A DNA stretch of 29,298 nucleotides from Chloroflexota bacterium (lineage in GTDB: Bacteria; Chloroflexota; UBA11872). A program made the translations under genes and the position numbers. This document shows, piece after piece, positions 21,902 through 29,298 of the stretch; positions within the stretch are counted from its first letter, which is position 1, and the number at the start of each line of letters is the position of its first letter. The stretch lies in assembly GCA_028875175.1 (NCBI GenBank), contig JAPPFO010000041.1, forward strand, positions 1-29,298, given 5' to 3'. The notes below the pieces were generated by a model that was given only the letters and a program-made list of their open reading frames with translations, was not told the origin of the DNA and ran no database searches.

Positions 21902-22528
21902 TTAGGCGAAGAATGAGAGTTGCTGCGTGTCGGGCGGCGGCGGCGGGTCGGGTTCGACCGCGGTCGCGTCGGCCAGCAGCTTGGGAATCATCTGGAAGTC
22001 CTGCGACAGGATGTCGCGCAACCGCAGTTGCCGCAGCGCTGCCGCTGGATGGTAGACGGGTAGATACACGCGGCCATGCAGCCGTCGCGCCACGCCGCGG
22101 GCCCTAGAGATGCGCGCCTCAGGAAAGAACGCGTTGAGCGCGTGGCGCCCCAGCAGCACGACCAGGTCAGGATTGATCAGCTCGAGTTGCTGGTCCAGGT
22201 AGGGACGGCAGGCCTCCGCCTCGTCAGGCAGCGGGTCGCGATTGTTGGGCGGCCGGCACTTCAACACGTTGGCGATGAACACGTCGGCCCGGCGCATGCC
22301 GATGCCATCGATCATCTCGTCCAGCAACTGCCCCGCCTGTCCCACGAACGGACGGCCGAGCCGGTCCTCGTGGAAGCCGGGACCCTCGCCAATGAAGACG
22401 ACACGCGCCGTTGGCGAACCCTCGCCGGGGACCGCGTTGTTTCGACCACGGTGCAAGCCGCACCGCTCACAGGCTCGAACGACCGACGCGAGACTCGCGA
22501 GATCCGGGAAAGTCGGAAGGCCGATCAC
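21902..22528 (-). CDS. Family 4 (Fe-S) uracil-DNA glycosylase
   Basis: Excises uracil from DNA to start base-excision repair. In the 208 residues the four [4Fe-4S] cysteines are Cys20, Cys23, Cys91 and Cys107. Other motifs are GEGPGFHEDRLGRPFVGQAG (48-67), the uracil-binding NVLKCRPPNNRDPLP and the catalytic-loop HPAAALR. The C-terminal tail is Pro-rich and ends QLSFFA, resembling a sliding-clamp-binding pentapeptide. GTG 22528 begins 3 bases after the dapA stop (22532-22534), with GTAGGGC directly upstream, so translation is probably coupled to dapA. A family 5 enzyme is less likely because of the GEGPG and cysteine pattern. Confidence 0.93.
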   Translation of the reverse strand: MIGLPTFPDLASLASVVRACERCGLHRGRNNAVPGEGSPTARVVFIGEGPGFHEDRLGRPFVGQAGQLLDEMIDGIGMRRADVFIANVLKCRPPNNRDPLPDEAEACRPYLDQQLELINPDLVVLLGRHALNAFFPEARISRARGVARRLHGRVYLPVYHPAAALRQLRLRDILSQDFQMIPKLLADATAVEPDPPPPPDTQQLSFFA

Positions 22529-22531
22529 GCC

Positions 22532-23449
22532 CTACGCATGCACCGCGGCGGGCTGGAGGAAGGCGTCCAGTTCGTAGAGGTCAAGCACCGACTTGAGGTC
22601 TTCCTGCATGGCCGCCGGAAACTCGATGAGCGGCGAGCGAGGGACACCGACCGAGAATCCGCTCAGATTCACGGCCGCCTTGACGGCGATGGGGTTTGGC
22701 CAGCCGGCGGGGAACAGCGCCCGGGCGATCGGTAACAGGTGCAGGTGCTTCTGACGCGCCGTCTCAAGGTCGCCTTCCACGAAGGCGTCGATCATGTCGC
22801 GGGTCTCGCCGCTGACGACATGGGACTGCACGCTCACGACGCCCACACCCCCGAGGGCCATGAGCAGGTAGGTGTCGCTGTCGTTGCCGCTGTAGATGTC
22901 GAAGCCGTCTTCGGCGGTGCGGGCGATCTCGGCGATCTGGTCGAAGTCCCCACTGGCTTCCTTGACCGCAACGATGTTGTCCACGGCGCTCAGGCGGGCC
23001 ACGGTGTCGGCGGTCATGTTGAGGCTGGTGCGGGCGGGCACGTTGTAGAGCATGTTGGGCAGCGGCGTGGCCTCGGCAATGGTCTCGAAATGGAGGACCA
23101 GCCCGTCCTGGGGCGGCTTGTTGTAGTAGGGCGTGACCTGCAGGAGGCCGTGGACGCCGATGTCGGCGGCTTCGCGCGACAGGTGCACGCTTTCGGCAGT
23201 GTTGTAACCGCCAGTGCCCGCGATCACCTGGGCACGGTCGCCCACGGCCGACAGCGCTTCGCGGTAGAGCTGGAAGCGTTCGTCGTCGGTGAGCACCGGC
23301 GATTCGCCGGTGGTGCCGGTGACGACAACTGCGTCGTTGCCGGCGTCGACCAGCCCGGAAACAAGCCGTCCGAACGTCTCGTAGTCCACCGATCCATCGT
23401 CGGCGAACGGGGTAATCACCGCGGTAATGAGCCGGCCAAAGGTCAACAT
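22532..23449 (-). CDS. dapA: 4-hydroxy-tetrahydrodipicolinate synthase
   Basis: Condenses pyruvate with aspartate semialdehyde, the first committed step of the diaminopimelate/lysine pathway. The 305 residues give TGTTGESPVL (44-53), catalytic Tyr135 in LYNVPARTS and Schiff-base Lys163 in VAVKEASGD, with YSGNDSDTYLLMALGG further on. ATG 23449 has GGAGG 7 bases upstream. It is in the same block as asd and dapB, whose products supply and consume its substrate and product. The lyase-like gene at 4569-5525 is a separate family member. Confidence 0.95.
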   Translation of the reverse strand: MLTFGRLITAVITPFADDGSVDYETFGRLVSGLVDAGNDAVVVTGTTGESPVLTDDERFQLYREALSAVGDRAQVIAGTGGYNTAESVHLSREAADIGVHGLLQVTPYYNKPPQDGLVLHFETIAEATPLPNMLYNVPARTSLNMTADTVARLSAVDNIVAVKEASGDFDQIAEIARTAEDGFDIYSGNDSDTYLLMALGGVGVVSVQSHVVSGETRDMIDAFVEGDLETARQKHLHLLPIARALFPAGWPNPIAVKAAVNLSGFSVGVPRSPLIEFPAAMQEDLKSVLDLYELDAFLQPAAVHA

Positions 23450-23579
23450 GCGACAGCCTCCGCCCGCGACCGTACGAATGGTCGCGATACGCCGTGCTGT
23501 GGAGGTTGATTGTACCTAGCGATAAGGTACGGATTCCTGCGTGGGGCACTCCGCTTGCGGGCGCCCGCGTTCAGAGCCT

Positions 23580-23966
23580 TTAGGCGGGAGTTGACACGGA
23601 TTGTCGCGGCTCGCCGCCCCCGGAGGCGCCGGTCTCGAAGGGGGCTGGCTGCCCTGGCGGATCGCCGGGCGGGCGAGTGCGTTGCTCGATGCGAGCCAGC
23701 GTGGCCAGCATGGCTTGCTGAGTTGCATCCATTCGCGCGACAACCTGCACAAGCTCGTACTGGCGCGCCTCCATACGGTCCATTCGCGCTTCCATGCGGT
23801 CCATTCGGGCGCTCATGCGGTCCATGCGGGCGCCCATGCGGTCCATGCGGGCGCTCAGACGGCCTTCAATCTTCAAGATCAGGCCGACAACCACGCCAGC
23901 GGTAGCTAGCCCGCCCACAACCAGCGTCGCGCCAACGCTCAGGATGCCGACCAACTCGGCGCTCAT
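23580..23966 (-). CDS. Membrane-anchored heptad-repeat coiled-coil protein
   Basis: 128 residues. A single hydrophobic segment (LVGILSVGATLVVGGLATAG and following residues, about 5-32) is followed by tandem heptads ARMDRMG, ARMDRMS, ARMDRME, ARMDRME and then degenerate ones to about residue 90. The tail is Gly/Pro-rich. Met at the a and d positions makes a parallel coiled coil likely, with the coil inside the cell. The heptads are encoded by nearly identical 21-base units. No clear Shine-Dalgarno precedes ATG 23966. No family assignment; such proteins may be structural or scaffold-like. It sits between the membrane-protein gene and dapA in the minus-strand block; gaps of 130-134 bases on both sides show nothing supported. 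Confidence 0.7.
   Translation of the reverse strand: MSAELVGILSVGATLVVGGLATAGVVVGLILKIEGRLSARMDRMGARMDRMSARMDRMEARMDRMEARQYELVQVVARMDATQQAMLATLARIEQRTRPPGDPPGQPAPFETGASGGGEPRQSVSTPA
23772..23855 (-). repeat. Four tandem 21-bp units encoding heptads
   Basis: Units start at 23772, 23793, 23814 and 23835. The consensus on the plus strand is CATGCGGTCCAT-T/G-CGGGCG plus two variable bases; the last two differ only at the final base. The repeat is in frame, so unit number could vary without breaking the gene. Confidence 0.85.
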
Positions 23967-24100
23967 GGCGAGAGGTCGTTGCTTCCAGTGCGCGAACTAT
24001 GCGGTCATCGTACACGACCCTGCCGCCGCACCGTCGGAGGCTAACGGCAGGTGAGCTACGACAACTTCGCCGGTGGCCCGCTGGACTTGAGCAGCTGTCG

Positions 24101-24925
24101 CTACCAGTTAACCCGACGACTGAAGTAGCGGTGCCAGCGGCGCCAGACGCCCTTGCCGTAAAACTCCTCTTCCTGGCGCTCGATGATGACGGCCTCGGTG
24201 GTGAGGATCTGCGAGGCCAGGCCGGCGGCGTTATAGGGGCTGAGCGCCTTCAGGATGTCGGGAAAGGCCGAACGCCAGAGCGAGCGGAACAGCAGGAGCC
24301 CCAGCGTCAGCAGGAATAGCACGGGCACGGCGCTGGATTCGTGCAAGTACGGGGTCAACGCCAGCAGCAGTGGGGCCAGCATGGCCACCCAGAGAAGGAT
24401 TTCAACCTGCGTGTTAATGCGCCGCGTCCGGCGGCGATGGGCAAAGGTGTAGGGTGCCCGCTGCCGCTCAAAGCGCGCCCGCTCTAGCAGGGCCAGTCCG
24501 GCACCCATGACGCCGAACACGGCGGCAATTGCCAAGCCGGCGGCAATGATGACGCCGCCGGGCGTACCAACCGGCGGGCCGTCGCGCTCGCGCGGAATCT
24601 GCTCCTCGGCCACGGCCCGGCTGCCCTTGCCCTCCGGGTCGATCAGCAGCTCCACCACGCCCGTCGCGACAATCATGATGATGAAGAGCACCAAGGCCGC
24701 CAGGACAACCCCCATGCCGGCCAGGAAGCCGCACTTCAGGAGATCAAGCGTCGGCGTTCGAGCCGCACGAATCTCCTCCAGGTAAACATCCAGCTCTTCC
24801 TGCGATGCCTCCGGCGACATGCCGGCCCGCACCAGCGCCTGCTGGGCTTGGCGGTAATCGTCGCGTCGGTCCGCCGGACGCCGAACGTCGCGCCACCACG
24901 TCTGAATCGAGTACACCAGCGCCAT
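24101..24925 (-). CDS. Integral membrane protein of unknown function
   Basis: A 274-residue protein with a charged N-terminal domain (about 60 residues, helical and Arg/Glu-rich: RQAQQALVRAGMSPEASQEE). About five hydrophobic stretches follow, including GFLAGMGVVLAALVLFIIMI, GVIIAAGLAIAAVFGVMGAG, ILLWVAMLAPLLLALTP and VPVLFLLTLGLLLF. The C-terminus is a basic tail ending FSRRVNW. There is a polar, Glu/Arg-rich loop between the first and second stretches. No recognised family. It lies between the asd and heptad-repeat genes on the same strand, 66 bases after asd. Position in a dap/pnp block suggests a conserved lineage-specific gene, not evidence of function. Confidence 0.75.
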   Translation of the reverse strand: MALVYSIQTWWRDVRRPADRRDDYRQAQQALVRAGMSPEASQEELDVYLEEIRAARTPTLDLLKCGFLAGMGVVLAALVLFIIMIVATGVVELLIDPEGKGSRAVAEEQIPRERDGPPVGTPGGVIIAAGLAIAAVFGVMGAGLALLERARFERQRAPYTFAHRRRTRRINTQVEILLWVAMLAPLLLALTPYLHESSAVPVLFLLTLGLLLFRSLWRSAFPDILKALSPYNAAGLASQILTTEAVIIERQEEEFYGKGVWRRWHRYFSRRVNW

Positions 24926-24991
24926 GGCCCCATCCTAGCCGGGGCGGCGCCAACTCTTGGCCAGCGACTGGCCTCCAGGGACGCGTCGGGC

Positions 24992-26011
24992 TTAGACGAG
25001 CCCCTGCTCGATCATCGACTCGGCGATCTGGAGGGAGTTGGTGGCCGCGCCCTTGCGGAGGTTGTCTGAAACCACCCAGAAGACGAGGCCGTTGGGATGC
25101 GACATGTCCTGCCGCAAGCGGCCGACCCAGGTAGTGTCGTTGCCTTCGGCGGTCGTGGGCATGGGGTAGACCTCGGCAGCGAGATCGTCCACGATCTCGA
25201 CGCCCGGCACGTCTTCCAGCAGCGAGCGGGCCAGATCGGCGTCAATCGGATCGCTGAATTCGGCGTGAACGGCAGCCGAGTGCGCTCGGAACACCGGCAC
25301 GCGCACGCAAGTCGCGGACACCGCCAGGTCGGGGATGTGCATGATCTTGCGCGTCTCGGCCGAGACCTTCCATTCCTCCTTGGAGTAGCCGTCGTCGCGC
25401 GGGTCGTCAATGGAAGGAATCAGGTTGGACGCGATCGGATGCGGGAACACGTCCGGCTCCAACTCGGCGCCGTTGGACATAGCGGCGCTCTGCTCGGCCA
25501 GTTCGCCCATGGCACTGCCGCCGGCGCCCGAGACTGACTGGTAGGTGTCGGCAATCACGCGCCGCACCGGGCTGTGCTCGTGCAGCGGCGCCAGCACCTG
25601 GACGATCGGCGTGGTGGAGCAGTTGGGAATCGCCACGATGCCCTTGTGATCCTTCAGATCGTCGGCGTTCACCTCGGGAACCACCAGCGGCACGTCGTCG
25701 TCGTAGCGGAAGGCGGAACTGTCGTCGATGGCGATCACGCCCGCGGCGGCAACCCGCGGCGCCACGGCGCGGCTGATGGAGCCGGACGCCGAGATCAGGA
25801 CGAAGTCCAGGCCCGAAAAGTCGCTGTCGTCGTCCAGCACCTGGACGGTGTGGGACTCGCCGTTGAATTCGATTTGCTTGCCGCGGCTGCGCTCCGAGGC
25901 CCACAGGCGCAACTCGCCAACCGGGAAGTTGCGCTCCTCCATCACGCTCAGGAACTCGCGGCCCACGGCGCCGGTGGCGCCAACAACCCCGATACCAAAA
26001 CTGCGGCTCAT
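24992..26011 (-). CDS. asd: Aspartate-semialdehyde dehydrogenase
   Basis: Reduces aspartyl phosphate to aspartate semialdehyde, the branch-point precursor of lysine, threonine, methionine and diaminopimelate. The 339 residues show the NADP motif GVVGATGAVGREF (8-20), SASGSISRAVAP, catalytic Cys131 in IPNCSTTPIV, and the substrate region CVRVPVFRAHSAAVHAEF with the catalytic His. ATG 26011 overlaps the dapB stop by 4 bases (ATGA). It is therefore translationally coupled to dapB. Confidence 0.96.
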   Translation of the reverse strand: MSRSFGIGVVGATGAVGREFLSVMEERNFPVGELRLWASERSRGKQIEFNGESHTVQVLDDDSDFSGLDFVLISASGSISRAVAPRVAAAGVIAIDDSSAFRYDDDVPLVVPEVNADDLKDHKGIVAIPNCSTTPIVQVLAPLHEHSPVRRVIADTYQSVSGAGGSAMGELAEQSAAMSNGAELEPDVFPHPIASNLIPSIDDPRDDGYSKEEWKVSAETRKIMHIPDLAVSATCVRVPVFRAHSAAVHAEFSDPIDADLARSLLEDVPGVEIVDDLAAEVYPMPTTAEGNDTTWVGRLRQDMSHPNGLVFWVVSDNLRKGAATNSLQIAESMIEQGLV

Positions 26012-26799
26012 GCGTCGTCACTTTCCTCAAAGAGCAGGTGCTCAAGGCCTATGGCCAGGCCGGGCAAGTCTCGCACCCGGCGGGCTGCCATCAACACGCC
26101 GGGCATAAACGAATCGCGGCTCGTGGAGTCATGTCGAATGGTAAGCGTCTGACCGAGCGCGCCAAAGATCACCTCCTGGTGAGCCACGAACCCGGGCAGC
26201 CGCACGCTGTGCACGCGCACGCCATGGTTTACGCCGCCGCGCACTCCGTCGAGCGTATAGCGCTCGGTGGGCGCATCGATGGAGGCCTTGCCGCCGCGGG
26301 CCTGCGCGATAAGGTCGGCCGTGTGGGCGGCCGTGCCAGACGGGGCGTCGATCTTCTGGTCGTGGTGAAGCTCGATCACCTCGACGTGATCCAGATGCGG
26401 GGCCGCAAGTTGGGCCATCGCCATCATCAGAACGGCGCCAATGGCGAAGTTGGGGGCGATGAAGGCGCCCACGCCCTCGCGTGCGGCGGCTGAGCGGATC
26501 GCTTCGATCTGGTCGGGCGACATCCCGGTAGTTCCGATGACGGGTGAAACGCCAGCCGCAATGGCCATCAGCGCGTTTTCGGCCGCCGCGTCAGCCACCG
26601 TGAAGTCAACGGCGACGTCGGGCTGGGTCTCTCGGATGGCCGTCGCCACGTCGGTGAACCATGGAAAGTCGACGTCCCGATGCATCCGGTTAACGCCGGC
26701 TGCCAACTCCATGTCGGGCGCGCCCTTGACGGCATCCACCACGGTCTGCCCCACGCGGCCGGAGGCCCCGAAGACGGCGACTTGCAACGGCGTTCCCAT
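26008..26799 (-). CDS. dapB: 4-hydroxy-tetrahydrodipicolinate reductase
   Basis: Uses NAD(P)H to reduce the DapA product in the diaminopimelate pathway. From ATG 26799 the 263 residues have the Rossmann motif VAVFGASGRVGQ near the start, GTTGMSP at about 89-95, APNFAIGAVL, and the catalytic ELHHDQKIDAPSGTA at about 143-157. The open frame also allows GTG 26802; ATG 26799 is preferred because GAGGAG lies 7 bases upstream. It begins 12 bases after the pnp stop and overlaps asd by 4 bases, so pnp-dapB-asd look co-transcribed. Confidence 0.95.
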   Translation of the reverse strand: MGTPLQVAVFGASGRVGQTVVDAVKGAPDMELAAGVNRMHRDVDFPWFTDVATAIRETQPDVAVDFTVADAAAENALMAIAAGVSPVIGTTGMSPDQIEAIRSAAAREGVGAFIAPNFAIGAVLMMAMAQLAAPHLDHVEVIELHHDQKIDAPSGTAAHTADLIAQARGGKASIDAPTERYTLDGVRGGVNHGVRVHSVRLPGFVAHQEVIFGALGQTLTIRHDSTSRDSFMPGVLMAARRVRDLPGLAIGLEHLLFEESDDA

Positions 26800-26811
26800 C
26801 ACAGCGCTCCT

Positions 26812-29088
26812 CTAGTCCCGGTAGCGGCCTCGTCGTGGTCCTCGACCGCCGCCATCACGGCGTGGGCCGCCACGTCCGCCTCTACCGTTCCGGTCAAAGC
26901 GACCGCGGCCACCACGGCCATCGCGACCGCCGCCATCACGGCGTGGGCCGCCGCGTCCGCCGCCGCGCGGGGCGGGGGCGGCGGTAGCCAGCGTTTCTTC
27001 GGGCGAAAGACCCATCAGTACGGCCCGCCGCGACAGGTTAACGCGGCCCTGGTCGTCGGTCTCGATCACCATCACCATGATGTCGTCGCCGACGTTGACC
27101 ACGTCTTCAATCATGCCGGGCGGCTCCTCGGCCAGTTCGTGGCGTGGAACCAGACCCTCGCGACCAGGCATGAACTCGACCATCGCGCCAAACCCGAAGA
27201 TGCGGGTCACCTTGCCGAGCATGGTGCGGCCGGCGTCAATCTCACCGGTCATGTCCCGGATCATCTGGACGGCCTGCTCGGCGCCTTCGCGCGACGGCGA
27301 GCCGACCATGATCGTGCCGTCTTCCTGGATGTCGATCGAGGCGCCGGTGTCGGCCTCAAGCTGGCGAATCATGCGGCCACCGGGGCCGATAACCGTGCCG
27401 ATGTTCTCGGGGTTGATCTGGGTTCGCATGATCTTGGGCGCGAACTCGCCAACCTCTGAGCGTGGAGCGGACAAGGCGCCGTTCATGACTTCCAGGATCT
27501 TCATCCGCGCGTCGCGTCCGCGCCGGACCGCGAGTTCCACGATCTCCGGCGTCAAGTGCTTGACCTTGATGTCCAGCTGGATCGCGGTGATGCCCTTCTC
27601 GGTGCCCGCCACCTTGAAGTCCATGTCGCCAAAGTGGTCCTCGGCGCCTTGGATGTCGGTCAGCACCTTGAAGTCACCGTTATCGGACGTCACCAGGCCC
27701 ATCGAGATGCCGGCCACCGGAGCGCTGATCGGCACGCCGGCGTCCAGCAGCGCCAGGGTGCTGCCGCAGGTGGAGGCCATGGAGGTGGAGCCATTGGACG
27801 AGAGGACCTCGGAAACCACGCGCACGGAATAGGGGAAGTCCTCGTAGCTGGGGACCACCGGTAGCAGCGCGCGCTCGGCCAGGGCGCCGTGCCCGATCTC
27901 TCGCCGCCGCGGCGAGCCAAGTCGGCCTGCTTCGCCGGAGGCGAACGGCGGCATGTTGTAGTGGTGCATGTAGCGCTTGGGCTGGGCCAGCTCTTCAAGG
28001 TCGCGGAGGCCGATCTTCTGCTCGTCGCGCTGGGTGCCCAGCGTCACGATCGAGAGCACCTGGGTTTCACCGCGCTCGAACAGACCAGTGCCGTGTGTCC
28101 GCGGCAGGATCCCCACGTCGGCGGAGAGCTTCCGCAGGGCGTCGTCCGAGCGGCCGTCCGGTCGGATGCCTTCGTCCACGATGGCGCGGCGCGTGTAGGC
28201 GCTCTCCAGGTCGTGGAAGGCCTCGCCGATGTCGCGTCCGTCGTGCTCGCCGTTGAAGGCCTCCTCGGCCTCGCCTTCGATCGCGGCCAGCTTCTCGACA
28301 CGGGCCGAGCGGTCGGTGATGCGCGCAGCCTCGGCGATGGCGTCGCCGAAACGGGCGTTCACCGCCTTGAGGATCGCCTCGTCGAGTTTCTCGACCTTCA
28401 CCTCGCGCGGCGTGGGCTTGATCAGGTCGCGGAGCTCGAGTTGCAGATCAATGGCGGCCTGCAACTGCTCCTGCCCCCAGGCGATGGCGCGAATCATGGT
28501 GTCGTCGTCGACTTCGCTGGCGCCGGCTTCGAGCATCACCACGCCGTCACGGGTCCCCGACACCACCAGGTCCAGCTCCCCGCTGACGTTTTCCTCGAGC
28601 GTCGGATTGAGCGTGAACTCGCCGTCGCGCAGCCCCACGCGCACCGCGCCCACCGGCCCCTCGAACGGGATGCCGGAAATCATCAGCGCGGCCGAGGCGG
28701 CAATGGTGCCAATCACGTCCGTCTCGGTCGTGCGGTCGTGCGAAAGCACCGTCAGGATGATCTGGACTTCGTTGCACATGCCCTTCGGAAAGAGCGGCCG
28801 CAGCGGTCGGTCGGTCAGCCGGGAGGCCAGGATGCCGGCCAGCGGCGGTCGGCCTTCGCGCCGGAACACGCTGCCCGGAATCTTGCCGATGGAATAGCTG
28901 CGCTCTTCGTAGTCCACGGAGAGCGGGAAGTAGTCGATTCCCTCGCGCAGGCGGTCGGACATCACCACGGTGCCGAGAATCACGGCGTCGCCGTAGGTCA
29001 CCACCACGGCGCCATCCGCCTGCTGGGCTAGGCGGCCGGTCTCAAACGCGAGCCGGCGCCCCCCGAATTGGGTCTCAACGGTATGCAT
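26812..29088 (-). CDS. pnp: Polyribonucleotide nucleotidyltransferase (PNPase) with an RGG-like tail
   Basis: Phosphorolytic 3'-5' exoribonuclease of the RNA-decay machinery, cytoplasmic trimer. The 758 residues contain two RNase PH-like cores; the first has SVDYEERSYSIGKIPGSVFR, the second has GTGLFERGETQVLSIVTLG and the metal/phosphate site GDMDFKVAGTEKGITAIQLD. A helical linker lies between them. They are followed by a KH domain (IGTVIGPGGRMIRQLE), an S1 domain (GKVTRIFGFGAMVEF, GREGLVP) and a tail of about 55 residues rich in RGG, such as GGRGGPRRDGGGRDGRGGRG. ATG 29088 has GAGGAG 8 bases upstream; the frame extends to 29142 but lacks such a site. It heads the minus-strand dap block, preceded by an intrinsic terminator. 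Confidence 0.97.
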   Translation of the reverse strand: MHTVETQFGGRRLAFETGRLAQQADGAVVVTYGDAVILGTVVMSDRLREGIDYFPLSVDYEERSYSIGKIPGSVFRREGRPPLAGILASRLTDRPLRPLFPKGMCNEVQIILTVLSHDRTTETDVIGTIAASAALMISGIPFEGPVGAVRVGLRDGEFTLNPTLEENVSGELDLVVSGTRDGVVMLEAGASEVDDDTMIRAIAWGQEQLQAAIDLQLELRDLIKPTPREVKVEKLDEAILKAVNARFGDAIAEAARITDRSARVEKLAAIEGEAEEAFNGEHDGRDIGEAFHDLESAYTRRAIVDEGIRPDGRSDDALRKLSADVGILPRTHGTGLFERGETQVLSIVTLGTQRDEQKIGLRDLEELAQPKRYMHHYNMPPFASGEAGRLGSPRRREIGHGALAERALLPVVPSYEDFPYSVRVVSEVLSSNGSTSMASTCGSTLALLDAGVPISAPVAGISMGLVTSDNGDFKVLTDIQGAEDHFGDMDFKVAGTEKGITAIQLDIKVKHLTPEIVELAVRRGRDARMKILEVMNGALSAPRSEVGEFAPKIMRTQINPENIGTVIGPGGRMIRQLEADTGASIDIQEDGTIMVGSPSREGAEQAVQMIRDMTGEIDAGRTMLGKVTRIFGFGAMVEFMPGREGLVPRHELAEEPPGMIEDVVNVGDDIMVMVIETDDQGRVNLSRRAVLMGLSPEETLATAAPAPRGGGRGGPRRDGGGRDGRGGRGRFDRNGRGGRGGPRRDGGGRGPRRGRYRD
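26843..26971 (-). repeat. Duplicated 38-bp unit inside the pnp 3' end
   Basis: Copies at 26843-26880 and 26934-26971 differ at one base and lie 91 bases apart. Both encode GGRGGPRRDGGGR in frame. They indicate that the RGG tail grew by internal duplication. Confidence 0.85.
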
Positions 29089-29222
29089 ACACGTCACTCC
29101 TCGCCGGCGGTCTGGACGAAGAGCAAAGAAGCGAGCCCGCAACCGGCGTTGCGCCCTCGGTTCTTGGCTCTTCCGTCAGGTCCCCCCGGCGTTCTGATCC
29201 GAAGCGGTTTACAACAATGAAA

Positions 29223-29249
29223 AGCGGTCCGGCTTCGGAGCGGACCGCT
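29223..29249 (-). terminator. Intrinsic terminator upstream of pnp
   Basis: A 9-bp perfect stem (AGCGGTCCG with CGGACCGCT) and a 9-base loop, followed on the minus strand by TTTT and a T-rich stretch (CATTGTTGT). It would end a transcript arriving from the right edge; in many bacteria rpsO precedes pnp. The rest of the pnp leader (29089-29222) shows no other signal I can support. Confidence 0.7.
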
Positions 29250-29298
29250 CATCAATCCGTGCGTGCGCGCCGCGCCTGAGGCGGCGTGCCGCGTATCG

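Noticed and set aside
23772..23855. CRISPR-like array
   Set aside because: The 21-bp units are contiguous with no spacers and encode in-frame heptads.
26843..26971. Intergenic or mobile repeat
   Set aside because: Both copies are in frame inside the pnp coding region and encode the same RGG-type peptide.
29250..29298. 3' end of rpsO at the right edge
   Set aside because: rpsO often precedes pnp, and the terminator fits, but none of the three minus-strand frames in the last 49 bases gives a recognisable S15 C-terminus.

Overview
The window is GC-rich bacterial chromosome, densely coded on both strands. The gene content fits a Chloroflexota-type organism (SAR202/Dehalococcoidia-like). The reasons are RNase J, a diaminopimelate-pathway lysine operon, several sugar-type Gfo/Idh/MocA and TIM-barrel enzymes, frequent GTG/TTG starts, and a secreted protein whose N-terminal segment resembles a domain common in Chloroflexi. 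This placement is an inference from content; no rRNA or tRNA gene is visible to anchor it.

Left part (1-4410): the 5' two thirds of leucyl-tRNA synthetase runs off the left edge on the minus strand. A divergent two-gene ABC exporter (ATPase plus ABC-2 permease, 8-base overlap) follows. Next come a degraded coding remnant and a HicB-HicA toxin-antitoxin pair whose hicA lacks a conventional start where homology suggests the protein should begin.

Middle part (4411-17996): an accessory, largely carbohydrate-related region. It holds a dihydrodipicolinate synthase/N-acetylneuraminate lyase family gene broken by one in-frame TAG, an orphan Tat-type lipoprotein substrate-binding protein, and an SDR dehydrogenase. 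A perfect 16-bp parS centromere site lies just upstream of the SDR gene, followed by a small coiled-coil ORF. Then comes a divergent locus built around 12065-12154. Leftward it has a Gfo/Idh/MocA oxidoreductase, an MFS transporter and a xylose-isomerase-like TIM barrel. Rightward it has a second Gfo/Idh/MocA protein, an 801-residue secreted GH99/WbsX-like protein, a second MFS transporter and a LacI-type sugar sensor with no DNA-binding domain. Together these look like capture, import and oxidation or isomerisation of an unknown sugar or cyclitol; the substrate cannot be read from the sequence.

Right part (17997-29298): a conserved housekeeping block, all on the minus strand. In transcription order it is pnp, dapB, asd, a membrane protein, a membrane-anchored heptad-repeat protein, dapA, a family-4 uracil-DNA glycosylase, RNase J and ftsK. 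It resembles the Bacillus pnp/asd/dapA/RNase J/spoIIIE neighbourhood and couples RNA decay, lysine/peptidoglycan precursor synthesis, DNA repair and chromosome translocation. An intrinsic terminator upstream of pnp marks the end of an upstream transcription unit outside the window.
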